From Arion vulgaris (taxonomy: Eukaryota > Mollusca > Gastropoda > Stylommatophora > Arionidae), in assembly GCA_020796225.1 (NCBI GenBank), contig CM036765.1, positions 1,380,728 to 1,444,727 of the forward strand: a stretch of DNA of 64,000 nt, written 5' to 3'. The position numbers and the translations under genes are program-made. Positions 33,221 through 43,064 of the stretch are shown here, piece after piece. Under the pieces are notes generated by a model. That model saw nothing but the letters and a program-made list of their open reading frames with translations, made no database searches and was not told the origin of the DNA. The first letter of the stretch is position 1. The number at the start of each line of letters is the position of its first letter.

Positions 33221-34494
33221 ACTTCTCACTATAATAGCCGTCCATCGCAAGCGATGATGACAACTATCTCAGAGGTGTGCTGCTGCACCTCTCTGGTGTG
33301 TGCAGAGGTGACTGTAGAGTCCAATCCTAGAACAGAATCCACTACCACAGGTTGGGCATACATGATCAAGGTTAGACATGTGCGTGTTGTGTGCTCTGTC
33401 TTTTCGCTCTGCTCGTTTTCTCTGTGCCTCAACAATACGATGATTCTCAGCTATTCACGTTCCTCTTTTGTTCTTACAGGCACATTTGGCGATCTTGCGC
33501 AAGGGATTCCAGCACATAGTGTCTATATGAAGCATTTCAGAGACACTTTAAGAGTGTCTTTAAAGCGTTTTTCTGTCGATCAGCTGAACGTCTGCCCCTT
33601 CAAGTTTGCCATACATCAACTGTTTTGGATGCGTTTATCAGGCATTCGAGCAACGTGACCGACCCATCTCATTTGGGCCTTCTGCAACAGGGTGTTGACG
33701 CTTGGGATATTTGCTATTGTGAGGACTTCGCTGTCTGGAATTTTGACCTGCCAGTTTATTTTAGTATCCTGGTAGACAGCTTATGTGGAAATGGTTTAAT
33801 TTTCTTGCGTGTCTGTTATACACTGTCCATGTCTCGCTTGCGTACAGTAGCGTGGTTAGCACTATGGCCTGGTAAACATTCAGCTTTGTGGCTATGCTTC
33901 CGCTCCCACACAGTGACACGTAACCTTCCGAGCGCAGCACTGGCTTTGGATATCCTATTGTTAACCTCAGAATCTATGTTTGCCGATCTGGATAGGAGGC
34001 TGCCAAGATAAGCAAAGTTGTTCGTTTACTGGAGACGCTGGTGTTTAATGTTGATGACTAGATCGTAATACTGTTCTCTAGGGGCGGGCTGGAACATGAC
34101 CTCTGTTTTTGGTGTTAATGGTGAGGCCAAACCTATCACAGGCTATTGAGAACTCGTCTATGTCTGCATTTCTTCCTCAGCGTTGGTAGCAAACAACAGG
34201 TTTGAGATAGCTGATTTTTTTTACCTTAGTTGAGGATTTTAACCTCCGAAGATTGAATAGATTACAGTCTGTCCTGTATCTAATCTTTACCCCATGTTCG
34301 TCGCCTTAACAAAAGACATTATTGTGCATGGCAGCAAACATCATGCTGAAGAGTGTTGGGGCCAGTACACAGCCTTGTTTGACCCGTTGGTGACATGGAA
34401 GGCTTCCGACAGCTCCCCTTCGTCAAGTACACGTGCCATCATGCCCTCTTGAAACTGTTGGACGATCTTGATGAATTTCACTTCTCACTATAAT
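33221..34494 (-). mobile_element. LINE E copy 1: RT palm to C-terminus, with a perfect 15-bp target-site duplication
   Basis: The body at 33236-34479 is flanked by ACTTCTCACTATAAT at 33221-33235 and 34480-34494. On the minus strand, across frameshifts, it reads VKQGCVLAPTLFSMM (34384-34339), IRYRTDCNLFNLRRL, FSIACDRFGLTINTK, TNNFAYLGSLLSRS, then ISKASAALGRLRVTVWERKH. These are RT palm and thumb motifs of a common metazoan LINE group. The catalytic ADD motif is not visible, probably deleted. The copy is about 1.24 kb, 5'-truncated, with several stops. It was inserted into LINE A copy 5. Confidence 0.9.
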
Positions 34495-34529
34495 GTAAGA
34501 ACAACTAAGCAAGTATACTATGATATAAC

Positions 34530-34655
34530 AGATAATGTCATTGATGATGATATTGTTGTATAAATTGATGATGATGTATAAATTGATGATGATATTGTTG
34601 TATAAATTGATGATATTGTTGTATAAATTGATGATATTGTTGTATAAATTGATGT
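34530..34655. repeat. 21-bp-type tandem array, about 6 units
   Basis: Units of ATTGTTGTATAAATTGATGA plus T, with 18- and 24-bp variants. Confidence 0.92.
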
Positions 34656-34774
34656 GTTTGCATATTGGAAACAATTTATGTGTTTTTTGTATTCAGAGAA
34701 TTTATGCTAGATTGTATAGAACTGTATGGGGTTACTATAGTTAACAGCAGATTGCACATATGGATACATGACTG

Positions 34775-34885
34775 CATATTGGGTGATCATATGGGCTCTT
34801 GCGGTGATCATATGGGTTCTTGTGGTGATCATATGGCTCTTGCGTGATCACATGGGTTCTTGGTGATCATAGGGTTCTTGGTTCT
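34775..34885. repeat. 21-bp tandem array, 5 copies
   Basis: Unit GTGATCATATGGGTTCTTGC plus G, with shortened units at the right end, where LINE A copy 6 begins. Confidence 0.9.
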
Positions 34886-35318
34886 GACTCTCATCGATGC
34901 TTTGAAAGATCCAGAATGACAGGCTGCGATGTGAGTGGATGTCTATAGAGGTTTCCAACCTGCAGAGACTAACGTGGATCTACTGTCCAGGTCATGTGGG
35001 TGTTCGCGGCAACGAGAGAGCGGACAATGCTTGCATCGATTGTTGGGGAGTTTAGGATAGATAAGGGGGAAATAATTCGGTCTGTGGCGACCTACTGTTG
35101 GATGAGTATAGTAAAATTGACGTTGAATGAATCCAGCGATTTTGGAATAACACGTTGTACAGGTAGAGCTGTATGCTTGAGGGGGCAGAGAGACGGGTGT
35201 GTTTTAACAAGCAAGCCACAGGAACCATCAGTAAGCATACCCTTCGACATCTATTGGAGGAGACTGGGCACCTGTGGGTCTGCCCGGTGTGCTGTGACGC
35301 CATTTCAGTAACCATTCA
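34886..35318 (+). mobile_element. LINE A copy 6: RNase H end and C-terminus
   Basis: The plus strand reads LTLIDALKDPE and then the segment equivalent to WIYCPGHVGVRGNERADN (34975-35025), the last RNase H motif. After frameshifts it reads GTISKHTLRHLLEETGHLWV, CPVCCDAIS. It ends near AGTAACCATTCACCA. It is uninterrupted where copy 3 has LINE B, so it serves as the empty-site reference. Confidence 0.86.
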
Positions 35319-35633
35319 CCAATGGAAATTGATGAAGAAAGTTGAGGATATAGATAGATTTGTCAATCAAGTGTAGATCCAGTATAAAAGACATCAAATG
35401 AGAAATAGAATTGTGGCATGTACATTAAAAGTACGAACAATCTGTGCTGAGCATGTAATTTACAAATAAGGCCAATAAGCTACATTAGCTTGATCCCACA
35501 CTGGAAGCAGTAAGCAAGAGAAGAAATACTCAAGGCAATACCTGTGCCATATTTATATTTACATCATTCTTACGTGACACAAAATATGGGTTTGGTAATA
35601 AATGTTCACAACTGGTATGTAAACTGCACATCA
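35319..35633. other. Non-repetitive stretch, no feature recognised
   Basis: AT-rich sequence without a supportable ORF. Confidence 0.5.
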
Positions 35634-36185
35634 AGAATTATTAATGATCACATCTATGTGTTAATCAAGATTCATTAATTAACAAATCTATGTGACAACC
35701 AAGAATCATCAATTCACACATCTATGTATCAACCAAGATTCATTAATTAACAAATCTATGTGTCAACCAAGATTCACTAATTAACAAATCTATGCGTCAA
35801 CCACGAATCATTAATTCACAAATCTATGTGTCAACCACGAATCATTAATTCACAAATCTATGTGTCAACCAAGATTCACTAATTAACAAATCTATATGTC
35901 AACCACGAATCATTAATTCACAAATCTATGTGTCAACCAAGATTCATTAATTAACAAATCTATGTGTCAACCACGAATCATTAATTCACAAATCATAGAT
36001 CATATCAAATCAAGATTCATTAATTAATAAATCTATGTGTCAACCAAGAATCATTAATTAACAAATCTATGTGTCAAACAAGATTCATTAATTCACAAAT
36101 CTATGTGTCATCCAAGATTCATTAATTAACAAATCTCTATGTCCTCCAAGAATCATTTATTAACAAATCTATGTGTCAACCCAGA
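35634..36185. repeat. 34-bp tandem array, about 16 copies
   Basis: The unit is ATTCATTAATTAACAAATCT, ATGTGTCAACCAAG. TTAAC/TTCAC and AAGATTC/ACGAATC variants alternate. Confidence 0.95.
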
Positions 36186-36699
36186 CACATTTATATTTAC
36201 TAGATACCTCACATGTTCAATCATTCATATTTACAACGATTTCTGTAAAGCATATTGTCAACTTGCCCATACACACTTTACAAACTTCTGTGCATATCGC
36301 TGTGTGAGTATTTATTGCAAATAATATGTTCACCCATAGCACACTTGATAGAGATAAATATTCAACTTTCAGCATCTTAAGTGAATTGTATTTGTGAATG
36401 ATACAATTTGATAAACACCACAAACATATATATATATATGTATATGTGCAAGGTTGTTACCAATGATGAATTAAGAAAGTGCGAACCCAGTAGATAATGT
36501 AAGAAATTGTCACTAATTAAAATACAATAAAAGAACATTTATAATATATAAACATACAGCTTTGAACAAAATTGCATAGTAAAGTAAATGATATTTTTAT
36601 TTTCACTTGAAACATTGTATTAGTTCTATATAGTAGTTTGGCGTGTCACCAAGTAAAATACAAATAAGATTCCGACTTTTGTCAGTGAATGTCTTGGAC
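36186..36699. other. AT-rich non-repetitive stretch, no gene recognised
   Basis: Contains a short (TA)n run at 36427-36440. Small ORFs on both strands have no recognisable family. Confidence 0.5.
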
Positions 36700-36995
36700 A
36701 AATTCTCAGACTGAAATGGTATAACAGAGTTGCAAACACCGACTTGTGGAGAAGAATAGGACAAGAAACCATGATGACCCAGGTTAAGAGAATGCAAGTG
36801 TCACTAGACAAGCACTTGAGTGAAACACGCAGGGAAGACGGAAGAGAGAACGTCCTAAACAGACCTGGAAACGAAGACTTCTTGAAGAGGTGAAGGGAGA
36901 CCATAAAGAAAACAGCCAGAGAACGAGACAAGTGGCGAACAACTGTTGAGACCCCTATGGTCCACGAAAAGAGGAAGAAGATACGTCACATAATA
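36700..36995 (+). mobile_element. LINE C copy 1: C-terminal fragment
   Basis: In shifting frames the plus strand reads NRVANTDLWRRIGQETM, KRERPKQTWKRRLLEEVK and ETIKKTARERDKWRTTVETP. This is the C-terminal order of a LINE ORF2 (LWRR ... RGRPxxTW ... RDxWRTxVE). It supplies the unexpanded version of the segment that forms the 41-bp array at 19754-21749. Confidence 0.8.
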
Positions 36996-37065
36996 ATTTA
37001 ATATACAATATAGTCTTATTTGTTAGAGGACAATTCTAGATTGGAGGAATTGAAAAGTGACAACA

Positions 37066-37942
37066 AATAATAGTCTTATTGATATAAATCAAGACAAGAA
37101 ATAATAGTCTTATTGATATAAATCAAGACAAGAAATAATAGTCTTATTGATATAAAGCAAGACAAGAAATAATAGTCTTATTGATATCAACAAGACAGAA
37201 AATAATAGTCTTATTGATATCAAGCAAGACAAGAAATAATAGTCTTATTGATATAAATCAAGACAAATAATAGTCTTATTGATATAAATCAAGACAAGAA
37301 TAATAGTCTTATTGATATAAAGTAAGAGGAAATAATAGTCTTATTGATATCAAGCAAGACAAGAAATAATAGTCTTATTGATATAAATCAAGACAAGAAA
37401 TAATAGTCTTATTGATATAAAGCAAGACAAGAAATAATAGTCTTATTGATATAAAGCAAGACAAGAAATAATAGTCTTATTGATATCAAGCAAGACAAGA
37501 AATAATAGTCTTATTGATATCAAGCAAGACAAGAAATAATAGTCTTATTGATATAAAGCAAGACAAGAAATAATAGTCTTATTGATATAAAGCAAGACAA
37601 GAAATAATAGTCTTATTGATATCAAGCAAGACAAGAAATAATAGTCTTATTGATATAAAGCAAGACAAGAAATAATAGTCTTATTGATATAAAGCAAGAC
37701 AAGAAATAATAGTCTTATTGATATAAAGCAAGACAAGAAATAATAGTCTTATTGATATCAAGCAAGACAAGAAATAATAGTCTTATTGATATCAAGCAAG
37801 ACAAGAAATAATAGTCTTATTGATATAAAGACAAGAAATAATAGTCTTATTGATATCAAGCAAGACAAGAAATAATAGTCTTATTGATATAAAGCAAGAC
37901 AAGAAATAATAGTCTTATTGATATCAAGCAAGACAAGAATAC
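37066..37942. repeat. 34-bp tandem array, about 26 copies
   Basis: The unit is ATAATAGTCTTATTGATATA, AAGCAAGACAAGAA, with ATATCAAGC and ATAAATC variants and a few shortened units. Confidence 0.96.
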
Positions 37943-37984
37943 ATGAAGACAAACGTTGACGACAATATTGTTTTATGAAACAAT

Positions 37985-38170
37985 ACAAGGCCCATGTGTT
38001 GCCGGGGCTAGCAAGCAAAGAATAGCACCACTACCACCTACAAGGCATATCGTAAGACGCAACTGAAGCAAGGGACTAGGAAGCTACCTAGTAAATAAAA
38101 ACGTTGAAGAAATCGCATGTGCTGGCCTACTTGTAGGCGCGTAACTAGCGCAGCGTAGAATCGCTATTAG
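37985..38170 (+). mobile_element. Unclassified dispersed element, copy 2
   Basis: The inverse shares ordered blocks with 14690-14855: CCTACAAGTAGGC, TACTAGG..GCTTCC, CTTACGATATGCCTTGTAGG, TGGTGCTATTCTTTGCT and CCCCGGCAACACA. It lacks a clear A/B box pair, so a tRNA-SINE is not supported. Confidence 0.65.
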
Positions 38171-38241
38171 GCTCAGATTACATACAATTCACAAAGATTG
38201 GTTTACCAAGTGATCGATATGGACCGTTCAAAGATGAAGAA

Positions 38242-38503
38242 GATCGCTCCATTGTTTGCTGTTGTCTTCCTTCCTCTTGCTCTGTGATCGCTCCATTGTT
38301 TGCGTTGTCTTCCTTCCTCTTGCTCTGTGATCGTTCCATTGTTTGCGTTGTCTTCCTTCCTCTTGCTCTGTGATCGCTCCATTGTTTGCGTTGTCTTCCT
38401 TCCTCTTGCTCTGTGATCGCTCCATTGTTTGCGTTGTCTTCCTTCCTCTTGCTCTGTGATCGCTCCATTGTTTGCGTTGTCTTCCTTCCTCTTGCTCTGT
38501 ATT
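38242..38503. repeat. 43-bp tandem array, 6 copies
   Basis: The unit is GATCGCTCCATTGTTTGCGT, TGTCTTCCTTCCTCTTGCTC, TGT. The minus strand can be read as EEGRQRKQWSD, similar to the GRPRxxW motif of LINE C-termini. A LINE origin is possible but no flanking match was found. Confidence 0.93.
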
Positions 38504-38654
38504 AATAATATTTGTCAATAAAGCTGTCTATGGTAGATGATATCAAGATGTTCTTGTCTGGTGATGAAACCATCTAATATGTTCTTCATTTACCAACTCA
38601 ATGACTACAATAATATGATTCTATAATGACATTGACTGAATTAAAATAGATCAT

Positions 38655-38900
38655 CGTCATCATCAGAGGCAGTGCCGTGGCTGGTGTAGGCGATCATTAA
38701 CTTCACAAATATCTGTCCCTGATTTCGCTATCCTCTCTGATGTTGACTCTCTTCCGGTGCCATGAAATCAAGCTGTCCAAAATGTTCTCTTTCTGCCTTC
38801 CTCTGTTATCAGTCATCGATTGTCAGAATGTATTCTTAGATACGCTTTCTTCTCATCAGACATTCCGACAAATAATGATTGCCTCTTTCTTATATAAAAG
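38655..38900 (-). mobile_element. LINE F copy 2
   Basis: Matches 9485-9755 over its length (CATCATCA tail, CCGTG..CTGG.GTAGGCGATCAT, CTATCCTC..GATGTTGA, TGCCTCTTTC). More decayed than copy 1 and without an open frame. Confidence 0.78.
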
Positions 38901-38905
38901 TAGGT

Positions 38906-39250
38906 CATCATCATCAAATACCTTGTCCTGAGCAGAACTTTGCAACCCCAACAGTCCTACGGAATTTCTCTCTCTCATAGGCCAGATATCCTGCCTCTGC
39001 AGCCGTAATGTTCAAACCATCAGTTATATCCTGAATCCATCTTCTCCGTGGTCTTCCTATTCTTCTCTTTGCCGGTATGTCTCCTTCCATGATGTTCTTC
39101 TCCAGCCCTTCATGTCTTTTTATATGTCCAAAATATCTCAATTTCTCTTTCTTATTTGTAGCATCAGCCAGTTTTCTTTGATTTTGAATTCTTTCTGGAT
39201 AGATCTATTTGTTCTCTTCTCTGTCCATGATATACAGAGAACTCTCCTGT
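38906..39250 (-). mobile_element. LINE D copy 3
   Basis: The minus strand encodes LRYFGHIKRHEGLEKNIMEG, KRRIGRPRRRWIQDITDGLN, FRRTVGVAKFCSGQGI and a stop, then a TGATGATGATGA tail. The C-terminal 75 residues are open. Upstream (39150-39250) the sequence is broken. Confidence 0.86.
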
Positions 39251-39342
39251 ACAAGTAGACACCCAAGAGAAAGAGAAAATATAAAGTAATATTTGTTTCG
39301 TAAAATAAAATAAGAGATTAGTTTGATATTTAGACCTAACAA

Positions 39343-39481
39343 GAATTAAAATATCATTCAGAATTAAAATATCATTCAGAATTAAAATATCATTCAGAAT
39401 TAAAATATCATTCAGAATTAAAATATCATTCAGAATTAAAATATCATTCAGAATTAAAATATCATTCAGAATTAAAATTCA
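39343..39481. repeat. 18-bp tandem array, about 7.5 copies
   Basis: Unit ATTCAGAATTAAAATATC, nearly perfect. Confidence 0.96.
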
Positions 39482-39629
39482 ATCGAAATGTGACGATGCA
39501 GATTCAACATGGCATCCAATAGTTGTACTTAAACCAGATAAGTAATTTGTTAATAACAGACAATATTTTAGCTCATTATTAATGTGTAACATTTCAGCTA
39601 CAACCATCTCTAGATTTGGTATTCAGTTG

Positions 39630-39890
39630 TTACAATTCTTTGTGTATTTCAGTGAATCTTGTTACAACTCTTTGTGTATTTCAGTGAATCTTGTTACAAC
39701 TTTTTGTGTATTTCAGTGAATCTTGTTACAACTTTTTGTGTATTTCAGTGAATCTTGTTACAACTCTTTGTGTATTTCAGTGAATCTTGTTACAACTCTT
39801 TGTGTATTTCAGTGAATCTTGTTACAACTCTTTGTGTATTTCAGTGAATCTTGTTACAACTCTTTGTGTATTTCAGTGAATCTTGTTTAT
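39630..39890. repeat. 32-bp tandem array, 8 copies
   Basis: Unit CTTGTTACAACTCTTTGTGT, ATTTCAGTGAAT. Each unit contains TTTCAG, which resembles a splice acceptor but has no exon next to it. Confidence 0.96.
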
Positions 39891-39933
39891 GGCTATACAA
39901 GCCATACAAAAGAAATTTAAAGAAACAAATTGT

Positions 39934-40275
39934 ATCCTTTGTAGGGTGGGAGGGTGGGGGTGAGAGGGATCGTGAGACAGTATCCTTTGTATGGGGGAGG
40001 TGAGGGGATAGCGAGAGAGAGAGTATCCTTTGTATGGGGGAGTGAGGGATAGCGAGCGAGAGAGAGTTCCTTTGTATGGGGGTGTGTGAGGGGATAGCAG
40101 AGAGAGTTTCCTTTGTATGGGGGGTGTAGGATAGAGGAGAGTATCCTTTGTAGAGGGGTGTAGAGAGTCTTTGTATGGGGGTGTGAGGATAGGAGAGAGA
40201 GAGAGAGAGTTTCCTTTGTATGGGGGTGTGTGTGAGGGGATAGCGAGCGAGAGAGAGAGAGAGTTTCCTTTGTAA
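39934..40275. repeat. Irregular purine-rich array, about 8 units of 30-60 bp
   Basis: Units combine TCCTTTGTATGGGGG, GTGTGAGGGGATAGCGAGC and a variable (GA)n run. The left edge (39944-39960) is GGGTGGGAGGGTGGGGG, a strong G-quadruplex motif. Confidence 0.92.
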
Positions 40276-40720
40276 TATAAAAACATCTAGGTCAAAATGT
40301 GTTTTAAAATATTTTATTTTACAAAATGAATTTGCACATTGTGTTTTCAATTTACTATAAGTTTTTGATATACGTTTCTCTGAGCTGCATGCGTTGTGCT
40401 CGTTCTCTGTAACAATTTATCCCAGATATAACAATCTATACACTTACTTGACCATCGATCTTTCAATCCTGATATTACTTCTCTCAGTTTGCTTGTCAAA
40501 TATCATATCATTTATCTGACACATTTAACTGACACATTTAACTGACACATGTGCTACAATTTGAGATTTTGTTTCTAGCTTTTAAACACAAGATATTTCT
40601 TCAATATGTTACATTATTTGCTGCAGCTCAAGGAGATAGCCGTTAATTGAGATAAGAAATTACACATATTATTGTTTCCCTTTCAACTCTGAAAATGATA
40701 TTCTTTTCCCGTAACACAAC
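40276..40720. other. AT-rich stretch, no gene recognised
   Basis: Only a short triplicated CACATTTAACTGA run (40520-40550) stands out. Confidence 0.5.
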
Positions 40721-40721
40721 C

Positions 40722-40915
40722 CGATTAGGATAGAACTACGATAGGACTAGGAACTCGATCTCACCTACACTGAGATCAGAAATCTCTGAAAAAATATCCA
40801 GATGGTTCCAGAAGGGAGCGAACCGATTACCCTTGGCATGAGAGACTTAACCTCTACTTAACCTCTACTTAACCTCTATTTAACCTCTACTTAACCTCTA
40901 GGCCACAGAGACCCC
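40722..40915 (-). mobile_element. tRNA-derived SINE, copy 2, with an 11-bp expansion next to the A box
   Basis: This is the best-preserved copy. Minus strand: GTGGCCTAGAGGTTAAG (A box TGGCCTAGAGG), then CTCATGCCAAGGGTAATC, then B box GGTTCGCTCCC. The body follows, with ATCTGGATATTTTTTCAGAG, TGATCTCAGTGTAGGTGAGA and TCGAGTTCCTAGTCCTATC. At 40852-40905 the block AACCTCTACTT beside the A box is repeated five times. The head resembles a Ser/Leu-type tRNA, which is inference. Confidence 0.87.
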
Positions 40916-41035
40916 TATTGCTGTCTGTCAGTTAACTGAATATATTAGCCATACCCCTGTTACTGTCTGTCAATTAACTGAATATATTAGCTATGCCCAT
41001 ATTACTGTCTGTCAGTTAACTAAATATATTAGCTA
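40916..41035. repeat. 42-bp tandem repeat, 3 copies
   Basis: CTGTCTGTCARTTAACTGAA, TATATTAGC starts at 40921, 40963 and 41005. The next 285 bp (41036-41321) is AT-rich and holds only a two-copy repeat containing ACATTTGCATAG. Confidence 0.9.
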
Positions 41036-41321
41036 TTCTTTTAGTATTTGATTACTGTGTTTGATTATTTCTAAAATTGTTTGCCTTCACATAGATCTGA
41101 CAACTTTACATTTGCATAGAGTATTATTCAAATTTACATTTGCATAGGGTACTATTCAATGTGTTCATTGCTACCAAGACGTTGTTATTCTCTGCTTCAG
41201 GTAACATATAAAGTAGATAAACTTGCACGTTTAGTTGAACTGAATTGTTTGCATAGATGCATTCAATCATTTATATTTACATACATTTATCTTATATGCT
41301 TTACCGTATATTATTTATCAT

Positions 41322-41418
41322 TTTTATATACCTCTCCTACCGCCATACGTTATATAGGGCCTGGAGAAATTTCTCCATACCGCTCAATCCTGAACAACTC
41401 GCTCAATCACATTGTTTA
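41322..41418 (-). mobile_element. LINE G copy 2: terminal fragment
   Basis: The minus strand reads VIERVVQD, AVWRNF, then a GTATGGCGGTAGGAGAGG end. This is equivalent to EIERVAQDRGVWRNYLQALC and the terminus of LINE G at 62156-62300. Confidence 0.75.
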
Positions 41419-41424
41419 AAATAA

Positions 41425-42050
41425 ATCCGATATCTTCATTTATCATTTATCATTTATCAGTTATATGAGGACTATATCATAGCACTCTGCACACGTTTAT
41501 ATATGATCCGATCTACACCTCAACAAATCCAGCAGTATCCAGCAGCGTCAAGCGGCCCAACATGCCAGTTCGATATCCAGCAGCGTCAAGCGGCCCAACA
41601 TGCCAGTTCGATGTCCAGCAGCGTCAAGCGGCCCAACATGCCAGTTCGATGTTAATTTATTAATCTTTTTTGCATGGTGTTCTTTTCAGGCTGTACCAAT
41701 ATCAACAGTCATCTCTTTCAATCTGGTCAACGACTGGAATTCACAGCCCTGTAACTCCTTTGTTTAGATAGACTATCTCGATGCATTACGAATGTCATTT
41801 TGGTTTATTGCAGCTCCCTCTGATATCATAACCATACCAGCCAATTTATCAGCTCGTTAATTACCATTAACTCCTGCATGCCCAGGGACAAAAATGAAGG
41901 TGACTTCTCTGATCACTGTCTGTACCCGTACCTCCACCCAGTTTTGTCTCACCTTTCCTGTTTCGACTTTACGAATCATGCTCATGGAGTCACTGAGTAT
42001 GAAAACAGGAGAGTAGTTACGAGATGTCAGCCACGTCATTTCCATATATA
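41425..42050 (-). mobile_element. LINE A copy 7, with a 38-bp triplication
   Basis: The minus-strand segment 42045-41857 is open and reads SPVFILSDSMSMIRKVETGK, VIREVTFIFVPGHAGVNGN, the third and fourth RNase H motifs (D of SDS and the HAGxxGN block). The C-terminal part follows and the 3' end is a (TGATAAA)n-type tail at 41428-41465. The part corresponding to HRTGVLGRWTLLDLL of copy 2 is present three times (41534-41652). Confidence 0.86.
41534..41652 (-). repeat. 38-bp tandem repeat inside LINE A copy 7, 3 copies
   Basis: Plus-strand unit TCCAGCAGCGTCAAGCGGCC, CAACATGCCAGTTCGATG. The inverse equals the single-copy segment at 4836-4875 in LINE A copy 2 (CATCGAACTGGCGTGTTGGG ...). An early stage of the expansion seen in other LINE copies. 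Confidence 0.93.
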
Positions 42051-42054
42051 TGGC

Positions 42055-42965
42055 CTTTTTCGTCTTTACAGACGGTCAATTGGCAAGTGTTTTATTGTGA
42101 CAACTTCTGAGTTTTCGCTTTCTCTCTTGTCGTTCAGCTCATACATAAGTCTCTTCTCAAAAGACTCTGCGCCTTTTCGCAATTTGGCTTTCCACACAAC
42201 TCCCATGTTTTTTTCATGTGCTGGGACCTATAGAAAAGATTTTCATTGAGGCTTGGCAGACATCTTTATATCTGAGCAGTGGTCTGCCCTGGTGCCTCTT
42301 CGCCTCCGAAAGTTCACAGAACAACATTTGTTTTGGTATGCGACAAGTTTCCATTATTCTCACATGCCCCAACCATCTTAGTCGTCTACTGCTGAGCATG
42401 CCCATGATGGAAGGCAGGTTTGCACGTTGCAGTACTTCAGAGTTGGTTATCGTGTCATACCACATGATGTTCATAATCTTGCGGAGACATCGAAGATGAA
42501 AGATGTTAAGTCTCCTCTCATGTCTTGAGTAGGCTGTCCATGTTTCTGAGCCATATAGTAAAGAGCTAATTACACAGGCTCGATATACTTGAATCTTCGT
42601 ATGCAATGTCAGTTTTGTGTTGTCCCACGCTCGCTTTGATAGTATGCCGAATGTAGTAGCCGCACTACCTACACGAGCGCTGATTTCTTCATCAAGAGAA
42701 AGGCTGGCAGTGACCATGGACCCGAGATAGCAGATTTTTTTAACTGGTGTCAGATGGTTGCCATTTAATGTAATATTTGTTGTGTTACCTTCCTGACATA
42801 ATACAACTGTTTTGGAGACACTTATAGTCAGAGAAAATAGGTCGCATGTCTTTGACAAATTATTGATTAGACATTGCAGTGTAGTCTCACTGTGGGCGAC
42901 TAATGCATGCCTTTGACAAATTATTGATTAGACATTGCAGTGTAGTCTCACTGTGGGCGACTACA
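42055..42965 (-). mobile_element. LINE E copy 2: RT thumb and C-terminus, largely open
   Basis: The minus strand is open from 42858 to 42214: KTVVLCQEGNTTNITLNG, KICYLGSMVTASLSLDEEIS, IQVYRACVISSLLYGSETWT, LRCLRKIMNIMWYDTITNSE, LRWLGHVRIMETCRIPKQML and RHQGRPLLRYKDVCQASMK. This is the region after the YADD motif of a LINE reverse transcriptase, with GxxW, GHV and RGRP-type motifs. The remaining C-terminus (42213-42055) is frameshifted. A 62-bp block is duplicated at 42845-42965. RT palm and endonuclease are absent, so it is inactive. Confidence 0.9.
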
Positions 42966-43064
42966 CATCACGCCAAGAACATATAAAGGCAGAGACAGAA
43001 AATCACACGATTCAATCTTTTGTCTCCGAGTTCTGTTTCAAACTTTTACTTCCATGTGTCCCTA
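42966..43064 (-). mobile_element. LINE H: short C-terminal fragment bordering the large 41-bp array
   Basis: The minus strand reads KGRSRDTWK, then a stop and KFETELGDKRL. GRSRDTW corresponds to the GRPRxTW motif of LINE ORF2 C-termini, and the upstream residues continue into the array unit. Confidence 0.6.

Noticed and set aside
39630..39890. Series of splice acceptors (TTTCAG in every unit)
   Set aside because: They are a fixed part of a 32-bp repeat and no exon-like sequence follows.
40852..40915. True tRNA gene
   Set aside because: A and B boxes are present, but no cloverleaf with anticodon and acceptor stems can be drawn, and a non-tRNA body follows. It is a SINE.
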